Shown piece by piece: positions 15,466 through 21,770 of a DNA stretch of 21,770 nt. The notes below the pieces were generated by a model, which made no database searches, was not told where the DNA came from, and worked only from the letters and a program-made list of their open reading frames with translations. Position 1 is the stretch's first letter; every line of letters starts with the position of its first letter. The position numbers and the translations under genes are program-made. The stretch spans positions 1 through 21,770 of the forward strand of contig JBOHSI010000143.1 of NCBI GenBank assembly GCA_050733055.1, given 5' to 3'. Source of the stretch: DASUAL01 sp050733055. GTDB lineage: Bacteria; Gemmatimonadota; Gemmatimonadetes; Gemmatimonadales; GWC2-71-9.

Positions 15466-16607
15466 GTGACCGCGCGCGCTGCGTCCGGGTCGCCCGGCGC
15501 GATCACACTGGCCGCCTCGCCCCGCGCCGCGATCATCTCTCCGGTCGTGGACGCGCTCTGCACCGGCGGCTTGTCGCTGCTGGTCCTGGTGCCCTTGCTG
15601 GTGCTCGGCCGGAGCGATCTGCTGCTGCTTAGTGCCGGAGTGCAGGCGTGGCTGGGCGCGCTGGTCAACATGCCACATTTTCTCGCGTCGTACCGCATGG
15701 TCTACCAGACTCGCGCCAGTATACGGGCACACCCCTGGGCCGCGGTCTATGTTCCCATCCTCCTGTTGAGCTGTTGCATCGCGGCGGTCGTCGCCAGCCG
15801 GTGGACCGATGCTCCCGTCTCCGCGCTGCTCACCATCTCGAGTACGTACCTGGCCTTGCATTACACCGGCCAGGCGTGGGGAATGATCGTGACATTCACC
15901 TATCTCGACGGCGCTTCGTTCAACCCGCTCGAGCGGCGCCTGGTGCGCGGATCGCTGTACATCCTGATGGCGTGGCACGTGGTCTGGTTCTTCCATTTCG
16001 GGTATCGCGATTACTTCGATCTTACGCCGGTCTACGAGGGGCTCACCCTCCTCACGGCCGTCGCGCTGGCGATGGGCCTGACGGGTTCTCGTTGCACAAG
16101 GCCTGAACCGGCCGCTTTGCGCCGTTCCGCGCGTGGATTCCCTGGGTCGCCATTTTCGTCTGGTACGCGGCCATGGCCCGGGTGGGCCTGCCGGCACTCT
16201 TCATCGTGCAGATCGCGCACGCGCTGCAGTATCTCATCTTCCCGCTGCGCGTCGAGGTGAATCGCACTCGGCGAGAAACACCGGAGGGCACTGCGCGCGA
16301 GCTGGTTGCGATGCACATTGCGGCCTACCTGGTCGTGCTGCTCGTCGGCTCGGTCATGGCGGCCATCGCGCTGCCTTTGGGGGCGATGGCGGTGGTGACC
16401 GACTGGCTGGGGACACGGCCGGGCCAGGTCGTGGGGTTCGCGATCAGCACGTTCTTCAATATCCACCACTACTTCACCGACGGGGTCGTCTGGAAGCTGC
16501 GGGATCCCGCAGTGCGCGAAGATCTCTTCGGTCACCTCGCCAAGGCGGCACCCGACCGGGCCACTCTGCCGGTGCCCGCTCGCCGCCGAGGGCGCCGGCG
16601 GCGCTGA
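15466..16607 (+). pseudogene. His-rich polytopic membrane protein, frameshifted
   Basis: One membrane protein of about 375 residues is split between frames. The first part (GTG 15466, AAGG nearby) has hydrophobic segments with conserved-looking His motifs: VNMPHFLASYRMVY, YLALHYTGQAWGMI and MAWHVVWFFHFGYRDYF. It loses frame near 16080-16105, where GLTG continues as VLVAQGLNR in one frame and RFAPFRAWIPWVAIFVWYAA in another, so at least two indels are needed. The second part ends FFNIHHYFTDGVVWKLRDPA. Paired His motifs across helices suggest a membrane metal or haem site, but I do not know the family's function. The protein is recognisable over its whole length, so recent decay or sequence error is more likely than an old relic. 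Confidence 0.68.
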
Positions 16608-16715
16608 CGCACCGGGCGCCTAGGACCCCTGGCTCGGTGGCGCCGCCAAGCTGAGCTGACGGGCGGCTCGATGCAGATTCGTAGGTTTCATCGTTCGAAC
16701 CGGAGGGAGGCGAAC

Positions 16716-17207
16716 ATGCGACGCGTTTGGCTCAGCCTCGGATTGCTGTGCCTGGTTGCTCCCGTGGCCGGAGCGCAGACCAAGTTGTCCGGCGCCGGAC
16801 AGTGTGCGAAGCCTGATCCCGCGCATCAGGTCGACGTCGGGGATCGCCCGCAGCATGCTTTCTCGATCGGCAAGGTCAAGTGTACCTGGAGCAAGCCATT
16901 CGAGATCGCGGGCATCCAGTCCAAGGGGGGTACCGCTGTGCAGTTCGATGAGCTGAGCGACAAGGGCTCGCGGTTCCATGGCTACTTTCTGGACGAGATG
17001 GCCAACGGGGACACGGCCCGATACCGCTATGAGGGCAAGGCGACCCTGAAAGCCGGCATGCCACCGAGCACAGAATGGGAATGGAAGCTTGTTGGTGGCA
17101 CCGGCAAGCTCAAAGACGTCAAAGGAAAGGGAACGTGCAGGGGCACGGGGAACCCGGATGGCAGTGGTGCGTGGGAGTGCGTGGGCGAATACAAGCTGGA
17201 AAAGTGA
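16716..17207 (+). CDS. Small secreted protein, barrel-like, unknown function
   Basis: The 163-residue product has a signal peptide (MRRVWLSLGLLCLVAPVAGA, cleavage near AGA/QT). I chose the ATG at 16716 because GGAGGGAGG precedes it closely; an in-frame ATG at 16671 adds 15 charged residues that break the signal. The mature part has cysteines in GAGQCAKP, GKVKCTW, GTCRG and WECVG, enough for two disulfides. The C-terminal GGTGKLKDVKGKGTCRG resembles the glycine-rich turn of allene-oxide-cyclase/dirigent-like barrels (GGTGKF-x-G-x-x-G-x-G). Function is unknown. It stands alone between the membrane-protein gene and a convergent minus-strand gene. Confidence 0.75.
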   Translation: MRRVWLSLGLLCLVAPVAGAQTKLSGAGQCAKPDPAHQVDVGDRPQHAFSIGKVKCTWSKPFEIAGIQSKGGTAVQFDELSDKGSRFHGYFLDEMANGDTARYRYEGKATLKAGMPPSTEWEWKLVGGTGKLKDVKGKGTCRGTGNPDGSGAWECVGEYKLEK

Positions 17208-17252
17208 AAGGCGACGCGCGCCCGTCGCGGCAGAGCCCACCAGTGGTCCCCC

Positions 17253-17640
17253 TCAGGAACTACTGCTCGGCCAGGCCTTCCTGAAGAACCCCGGCAGGTC
17301 GATCACGAGCGGAGCGACGGCCGGATCCGGCTGCCACCCGAGCGACTCGGTCAGCACCTCCGGCCGCTCGTCCGCAGGGCGCCAGCGCCCCACCAGTTGG
17401 GCCTCGAGGTCCACGATTCAGTACTCGGGCACGCCGACACGCTGATACAGCCTGCGCTTGACGCTGCGGTCACCGCGGGCGGTTGCTGGTGAGAGCACGT
17501 CGACGGCGAGACGCAACTGCCGAAGGTCGGTCCACTCGCGCGGCCGGCGGCTTTCCACGAGCGGCGCGACGAAGGCGTCCGGTTGGACCATGGTCTCGGG
17601 GTCGAACTCGATGTCGGCGGGGATCGCGCATGCTCGTCTA
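17253..17640 (-). pseudogene. Uma2/DUF820-type nuclease-fold remnant with a Trp-to-stop change
   Basis: Minus-strand translation gives the C-terminal 125 or so residues of an Uma2 family protein (PD-(D/E)XK nuclease fold): PADIEFDPETMVQPDAFVAP, LRLAVDVLSPATARGDRSVK, RRLYQRVGVPEY, a TGA at 17420-17418, then IVDLEAQLVGRWRPADERPE, ending LPGFFRKAWPSSSS. Uma2 proteins read PEYWIVD here, so TGA replaces the Trp codon TGG. The N-terminal 80 or so residues of the family (YELVDGE region) are absent. Only the later part of the active-site region (QPD; DVLSP) remains. The gene is broken at both ends of the fold. These genes are often lost and gained in bacteria. Confidence 0.75.
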
Positions 17641-18071
17641 CCTGAACGGTGCTTACGGCCTCGAGCGAGCCACGCGATCTTCCACTCGTCGGCGATCCGG
17701 AGCAGCCACAGCTCGTCGGCCGTGGCCGCGCTGCTGCAGTGCGTCACGAACACCCGAGCCCAGCGACCCACGACCACGATCGTCAGGCGGGCGGCCGGCC
17801 CGCCGGCGGCGGAGGCGCAGCGTTCAGCGTCGCTCGGCGGCACGGCCTGTGTCCACGCGGGATCGGACGTCGGGGCCGGCCAGCGCGCCGTGACCTTCCC
17901 GTCCGAGAAGTGGCTCAGGATATCGGGCCAGCGGTCGGCGCGGTCGTCACGGTAGAAGGCGAGGATTCGGGCGCGGATCGCCTCGTCAGGCGACGGCTGC
18001 TGGGCCGGGGCCCGCAGTGCTGCGATCAGGGCAGCCCCGCTGAGCACCAGCGCACGCCAGCGACGCGACAT
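17418..18071 (-). CDS. Secreted SnoaL/DUF4440-like domain running into the Uma2 remnant (chimeric frame)
   Basis: The open frame gives 217 residues from the ATG at 18071; GGAGGGG lies about 8 bases upstream. A GTG at 18080 is in frame but too close to that site. Residues 1-24 are a signal peptide (MSRRWRALVLSGAALIAALR, then APA-QQ). Residues 30-145 have a SnoaL-like outline: ILAFYRDDRADRWPDILSHF, then TIVVVGRWARVFVTHCSS, ELWLLRIADEWKIAWLARG; WKI before the end is typical of that fold. From about residue 150 the frame becomes Uma2 sequence (IEFDPETMVQPD) and stops at the TGA replacing Trp. The two halves belong to unrelated families, so the joint probably arose by deletion; the original secreted protein likely ended soon after the WKIAWL strand. 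Confidence 0.55.
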   Translation of the reverse strand: MSRRWRALVLSGAALIAALRAPAQQPSPDEAIRARILAFYRDDRADRWPDILSHFSDGKVTARWPAPTSDPAWTQAVPPSDAERCASAAGGPAARLTIVVVGRWARVFVTHCSSAATADELWLLRIADEWKIAWLARGRKHRSGRRACAIPADIEFDPETMVQPDAFVAPLVESRRPREWTDLRQLRLAVDVLSPATARGDRSVKRRLYQRVGVPEY

Positions 18072-18202
18072 CGATGTCACCCCTCCAAGATCGGTGCCAT
18101 CACGTTAGGCCGACGTTGCTCGGTCGCGCTATCCGATTCTGCCGTCCAAAGTCGGGGCCGCGGGACCCGGGGTTAGATTCGGGTCGTGTGTGCGCAAGGC
18201 CG

Positions 18203-18829
18203 GTGCGTGTCGTGACATCCCTCGCGAGAGCTGTCCTCGCGATCGCGGGGCTGGCCGGCTGCAGCGCGTCCCGAGAGACCGCCGGCGGGCCGGCGGCACC
18301 AGCTCCCGCGCCTGCATCGTCCCCTTCCCTCGAGCAACTGCTGCAGCGTGACCTGGCGGCGCACGACGCCATCGCGTGGTCGGCAGCGCGGCGGCTCAGG
18401 CGGAGCGATTTTCGGGCCGACCCCGCGCGAGGCAGTCGCGAAGTCGCGCGGACCGGATACGGGATCTACTATGCGAGCAAGTGTCGCGGGCGCGCATTCG
18501 AGTTCCGCGTCATCGCGGCCTTTCACCCGCGGGAGTCGTGGGTGAAGGCGGAGGTCGTGCGGGACAGCGCGGAGAGCCGGCGCACGCTGAGACACGAACA
18601 GACCCACTTCAACATCGCCGAAGTGTACGCGCGGCGGATGCGCCGGCATTTCCGCGAGCTCGTCAATCCGTGCGCGCGCAGCGACGCGGCGCTCGAGGCC
18701 GAGGCGCAGCGGCTCGTGCGGGAGGAAAGGGCGACCCAGCGCCGCTACGACGCCGAGACGGAGCACGGGCTCGAGCTGCGGCGCCAAGCGCAGTGGGAGG
18801 GAGAGATCGGCCGGCAGGTCGGGATGTGA
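18203..18829 (+). CDS. DUF922 family lipoprotein, putative zinc protease
   Basis: The product is about 208 residues. A lipoprotein leader (TSLARAVLAIAGLAGC) ends in the lipobox LAGC, followed by a proline/alanine linker. The conserved block RRTLRHEQTHFNIAEVYARR contains HEQTH (His131-Glu132...His135), which fits the HExxH-like site that gives DUF922 its putative-metalloprotease label. Before it are LRRSDFRA and the region YGIYYASKCRGRAFEFRVIA to FHPRESWVK, as in the family. The C-terminal 60 residues are a charged helix. The start is uncertain: GTG at 18188, 18203 or 18212; no strong Shine-Dalgarno separates them, and I chose the one giving a standard basic n-region. Activity has not been shown for the family as far as I know. 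Confidence 0.75.
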   Translation: MRVVTSLARAVLAIAGLAGCSASRETAGGPAAPAPAPASSPSLEQLLQRDLAAHDAIAWSAARRLRRSDFRADPARGSREVARTGYGIYYASKCRGRAFEFRVIAAFHPRESWVKAEVVRDSAESRRTLRHEQTHFNIAEVYARRMRRHFRELVNPCARSDAALEAEAQRLVREERATQRRYDAETEHGLELRRQAQWEGEIGRQVGM

Positions 18830-18945
18830 AGACCTATCGGGAGCTCGTTCTCGCGCTCATCTCTCTTGCCTGCGGCGCTCCGCAGGCGACCTCACCGGCC
18901 GATGGCCCGGGCCGGCGGCGGTGCCCCCCGCCCAACTTCGTTGCA
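18826..18945 (+). pseudogene. Possible truncated lipoprotein leader overlapping the DUF922 stop
   Basis: A GTG overlaps the DUF922 stop (GTGA) and reads VKTYRELVLALISLACGAPQ, a lipoprotein-like leader with a Cys after ISLA. The frame then turns into Pro/Arg-rich sequence and runs antisense to the cytochrome gene. It may be the surviving 5' end of a lost gene, or chance. Confidence 0.22.
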
Positions 18946-18948
18946 ACC

Positions 18949-19635
18949 CTACTCCGGCGGGCCCGCCTCGCTCGCGCTCAGCCGCCGCAAGCGCTGCCGC
19001 GCGAATCCGAGCGTCGAGTCGCGGCTCAAGGCCGTGCGGAACTGGGCGATGGCGGTCGCGGTGTCTCCCCTGAGCAGATACACGTCACCCAAGGCCAGCG
19101 CAATCCGCGCCGAGGCGGGGTGAAATTCGGCGTTCAGGTTCAGCAGTCCGATCGCGTTCACTGGACGTCCACCGCGCGCCTCCGCGAGTGCCACGTCCGT
19201 CACGACGTCCTCCCCGAAGTCGTAGCTGCCGCTGCCGTAGTAGCGCTGGCGCAGCTCGCGGTAGCGCCGCACGGTGTGGTCGAGCCCGCTGTCGGCGAGC
19301 GCCAGGGTCAGATCGTCCTCAAGCAGCCGCGGCCGAGCGACGCCGCGGTGGCACGTGGCGCAGCGCACCTCGAGCAGGGGCCTGGGTCGCTCCGGGACGT
19401 CGGCCAGGTGCTCGTGGTTGATGTGGTGCACCATATCGAGCATCACGCGCGCCACCTTCTTGGTGCGCTTGTCGTCCTTGGCGAAGTCGATCGAGTCGAG
19501 CGGCGCATCGTCGCGTGCAGCGACGTGGCAGTAGGTACACCGGACCTCGAGCGCGAATCCGCGCATCGTCGCCAGGAGCGCGCGCGATTCGATGTCTTTC
19601 GGCAGGACCCTGAGGTTGGTGAAGGAGTCAGGCAC
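18949..19635 (-). CDS. Two-haem cytochrome c, reaction-centre-cytochrome-like, no visible signal peptide
   Basis: The 228-residue frame from GTG 19635 has two haem c motifs, CTYCH (33-37) and CATCH (92-96). Each is preceded by a helix with Met (Met24 in LATMRGF; Met65/Met68 in ARVMLDMVHH), the Met-then-CxxCH layout of the photosynthetic reaction-centre cytochrome c subunit family. The opening FTNLRVLPKDI is the usual start of the mature domain in this family. The C-terminal 70 residues have TPR-like character (ALGDVYLLRGDTATAIAQFR). Haem is attached outside the cytoplasm, so a leader is required. None is visible: upstream in frame is the shadow of the neighbouring gene, whose stop overlaps this region. 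The gene is probably 5'-truncated, or the leader is lost by error. Confidence 0.72.
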   Translation of the reverse strand: MPDSFTNLRVLPKDIESRALLATMRGFALEVRCTYCHVAARDDAPLDSIDFAKDDKRTKKVARVMLDMVHHINHEHLADVPERPRPLLEVRCATCHRGVARPRLLEDDLTLALADSGLDHTVRRYRELRQRYYGSGSYDFGEDVVTDVALAEARGGRPVNAIGLLNLNAEFHPASARIALALGDVYLLRGDTATAIAQFRTALSRDSTLGFARQRLRRLSASEAGPPE

Positions 19636-19641
19636 TTCACC
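19618..19641. repeat. 7-bp inverted repeat at the cytochrome/hydrolase junction
   Basis: GGTGAAG (19618-19624) and CTTCACC (19635-19641) form a perfect 7-bp stem with a 10-base loop. It spans the stop of the upstream gene and the first codons of the cytochrome, where a signal peptide appears to be missing. It could be a deletion scar or a translation-coupling hairpin. Confidence 0.35.
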
Positions 19642-21770
19642 TCGGTCGGGCGACTGGCCCGAGCGTCTGATCCAGGAATTCGTTGATCGCCGGCACGCGC
19701 GCTTCCAGCGGCGGCACGTGACCTGCTCCCTCCACGAGCACGAGCTTCTTGGGCTCGCGCAGCAGGACCCACAGCGGCAGGGCGCGCGTAAACCAGGGAT
19801 GCTCTTCATCGTCCCGGCCGTTGAGCAGGAGTTTAGGCGCACGAATGAAAGGGGCGAAATTGTAGTTCGCGGCCTCCGGGAGCGTCGGTTGCAGCCGCTC
19901 GTCGATCCCTCCGCCCACCAGGATGACCGCACGGAAGCGGTCATCGACCGCGGCCAACGGCAACCGGGACCCGGCGCCCCAGCTCACCGCCACGTACGCC
20001 AGCCGGCGCAGGTCGATGTCGTCGCGGGTCGCGAGATAGTCGATGGCTCGGCGCATTTCAGTGGCGTGCAGGACCATGAGGTCCCGAAAGCGCACGGAGT
20101 TTGATGGCGGAGGGTTCCACCCCGGTCCGAAGCCTCGCTCGGCCATCCCGCGGAACACGACCGCGAGGACGGCCCGGCCGGCCCTGATGTTCGGGCCGAC
20201 GACCCACTCGACTTCCTCGGGCACGGTGCGGATCTGAAAAAAAGCGCCTGAGCTCGCCACGTAGACCATCGTCTGCAACGGCTTCGCGGCCAGTCTGGGG
20301 AGGTAGAGATACACGAGCGCGGTGTCGCCCTCCACGGCGACAAGCCGGATCTTCTCCCGCACCCAGTCGGGCGTTTCGACGGTCTCGGCCACTTGCGTGT
20401 CCATCGGGCGCCGATCGTACCGGTAGTGCGCCAGCAGGGCGGGAAAGGCGGCAGCGGCGACGGGGTTGTAGCGGGGCGTCCGCCGTTCGGGGCGGATCCG
20501 CAGCCCTCCCTGATCGCCTCCGGCCGCGGTGCGGACGCGGGCGCAGCGGAACCCCAGCGTCGGAGCGGAAGCCGTCGGGGCGACGGCGCCGTAGGCGGAA
20601 TACAAGTAGATAGGATCCGCCCACGATCCTCCGGTGACTCCGTAGCCCGCGCCCAGCGGGTTCGCCGTCCATTCCTTCACGTTGCCCGCGAGGTTGTGCG
20701 CTCCGAACGGACTGATGCCGAACGGATACGCGTCGACCGGGGCGGGTCCCGTACTCCCGAAATTAGCGCGGAGGCCGGTGGGCTCTCCGGAGACCGCTCG
20801 TCCCCAGGGCATCATCACGCCTTCGCCCGACGCAGTCAGGCCGTTGCGAGCGGCCTTCTCCCACTGGAAAACGGTCGGCAAACTCTTGCGCGCGAACGCG
20901 CAATACGCGGCGGCTTCGTCCCAGCTCACATCGGTTACGGGATACCTACCGCGCCCCGCTGGGTAGTCCTGCCCGGCCCACCCGCGAGGTCCCGGCATCC
21001 CGGTTCGGTCCGCGAGGCGCCCCGCCGGGGCGGTCGCGAGCCTGGCCCGCCAGTACTCGGGGCGCTGGTAGCCGCCCGCCGTGACGAACGCCTTGTACTG
21101 CTCGTTGCTTACCTCGTAGCGGTCGATGAAGTAGTCGTCCAGCGGCGCATCGAGTCGCGCGGGCATGTCGGGCCCCACGAGCTGGTAGACGCCTCCGGGG
21201 ACGAAGACCATGTCCGGGGGGGCCGAGTCGGTGGGGAACAGCCGCAGGTCGATCACGATCGGCGGGAGCCGCGGCGGGTTGGGCCTCAGCACCCGCGCGT
21301 AGGTTCTCGTGGCGAGCACGTGACGCGCGACGTAGCCCTGTTTGGCCACCACGACGTGGTAGTCGCCACGAGCGAGTCGACGGTCGACGATCGGCGTGAC
21401 GCCGAGCCGGATGGAGTCGGCCGGTTGGCCGCTCGCTTCAGGCTCGAACCGCCGCACGTACACCTCTGCCCCGGCGGGCTCGCTCGTGACAGTGAGGAGA
21501 TCGGCGACCCGCGGCATGAGGCGCGCGACGCTGCTGTCGCCGGACAGCGCGCGCTCCGCCTGCACCAGCCGTTCGTACGCCTCGACCCATCGGTTCGAAT
21601 CGGCCAGCTGCGTGGCCTGCGACAGCAGTGCGAGGGCGCGCTCGCGGGCCGCCCGGGTGCGTTGCGGCACCACGACGGCGGCGAGGGCGGCGACGAGCAC
21701 GACCGCTGCCGGAACCGCGTAGCGCGGACGGCGGGCGAGGCGCGCGAGCGCACGCAGATCGGACCCGGGC
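19637..21770 (-). CDS. TM-PEGA-SUMF1-alpha/beta hydrolase protein, C-terminal part of a likely Ser/Thr kinase fusion (5' end beyond window)
   Basis: The frame is open to the right edge, giving 710 visible residues. Counting from the first candidate start (GTG 21700), a hydrophobic helix covers about -7 to 11 (VPAAVVLVAALAAVVV). A PEGA-like domain covers 68-125 (TVTSEPAGAEVYV, LGVTPIV, GDYHVVVAKQGY). A formylglycine-generating-enzyme-like SUMF1 domain covers 163-388 (DMVFVPGGVYQL, FIDRYEVSNEQYKAF, YPVTDVSWDEAAAYC, LPTVFQWEKAAR, NLAGNVKEW, LGFRCAR). An alpha/beta-hydrolase domain covers 440-680 with Ser573 (AVSWGAG), Asp630 (LNGRD) and His661 (GAGHVPP). In Gemmatimonadota and Acidobacteriota this order commonly follows a cytoplasmic protein kinase domain, so I infer a kinase N-terminus off the window. 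Its 3' end overlaps the cytochrome frame. Confidence 0.85.
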   Translation of the reverse strand, partial: PGSDLRALARLARRPRYAVPAAVVLVAALAAVVVPQRTRAARERALALLSQATQLADSNRWVEAYERLVQAERALSGDSSVARLMPRVADLLTVTSEPAGAEVYVRRFEPEASGQPADSIRLGVTPIVDRRLARGDYHVVVAKQGYVARHVLATRTYARVLRPNPPRLPPIVIDLRLFPTDSAPPDMVFVPGGVYQLVGPDMPARLDAPLDDYFIDRYEVSNEQYKAFVTAGGYQRPEYWRARLATAPAGRLADRTGMPGPRGWAGQDYPAGRGRYPVTDVSWDEAAAYCAFARKSLPTVFQWEKAARNGLTASGEGVMMPWGRAVSGEPTGLRANFGSTGPAPVDAYPFGISPFGAHNLAGNVKEWTANPLGAGYGVTGGSWADPIYLYSAYGAVAPTASAPTLGFRCARVRTAAGGDQGGLRIRPERRTPRYNPVAAAAFPALLAHYRYDRRPMDTQVAETVETPDWVREKIRLVAVEGDTALVYLYLPRLAAKPLQTMVYVASSGAFFQIRTVPEEVEWVVGPNIRAGRAVLAVVFRGMAERGFGPGWNPPPSNSVRFRDLMVLHATEMRRAIDYLATRDDIDLRRLAYVAVSWGAGSRLPLAAVDDRFRAVILVGGGIDERLQPTLPEAANYNFAPFIRAPKLLLNGRDDEEHPWFTRALPLWVLLREPKKLVLVEGAGHVPPLEARVPAINEFLDQTLGPVARPR

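Overview
The window is GC-rich DNA with dense, short-spaced bacterial genes on both strands. Many products carry secretion or lipoprotein leaders. The gene content suggests a soil- or sediment-type bacterium of the Gemmatimonadota or a close relative: a kinase-type PEGA/SUMF1/hydrolase fusion, a DUF2911 protein, an M1 metallopeptidase with a short AQA-type signal peptide, a reaction-centre-type cytochrome c and protealysin-like enzymes. This placement is inferred from gene content and composition; the window has no rRNA or other phylogenetic marker. I found no tRNA, rRNA, CRISPR array or transposase.

Layout. Positions 1-2707 (minus) hold a RapA/SNF2-type helicase translationally coupled (GTGA overlap) to a partner protein that runs off the left edge. 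A 43-bp palindromic element and a small unknown gene lie upstream of it. Positions 3465-5034 hold a convergent pair: a small stand-alone protein resembling a subtilisin propeptide inhibitor (I9-like), and a subtilase (S8). A small membrane protein and a leader region follow, then a REC-GGDEF-REC c-di-GMP signalling protein (5627-7174). An M1 metallopeptidase (7190-9130, minus) is divergent from a 972-residue UvrD-type helicase with a complete DEDDh exonuclease domain inserted (9211-12129).

Positions 12159-13738 hold a decayed LtrA-like fragment, an intact DUF2911 secreted protein and a frameshifted small gene. Positions 13790-15370 form a two-gene operon: an emfourin-type inhibitor and a protealysin-like M4 metallopeptidase. 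After it come a frameshifted His-rich polytopic membrane protein, a small secreted protein, an open frame that runs from a secreted domain into an Uma2-type nuclease remnant broken at a conserved Trp, and a DUF922 lipoprotein. The right end (minus) carries a two-haem cytochrome c with no visible signal peptide, overlapping the 3' end of a large TM-PEGA-SUMF1-hydrolase protein whose N-terminal part lies beyond the right edge.

Two themes stand out. First, there are two separate protease/inhibitor neighbourhoods: S8 with an I9-like protein, and M4 with emfourin. Second, DNA-processing helicases have unusual architecture: UvrD with an embedded DnaQ-like exonuclease, and a RapA-like motor with a coupled partner. 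At least four genes between 12.1 and 17.7 kb are broken by frameshifts or stops. One break is explained by a single missing C in a C-run, so part of the decay may be sequencing or assembly error.
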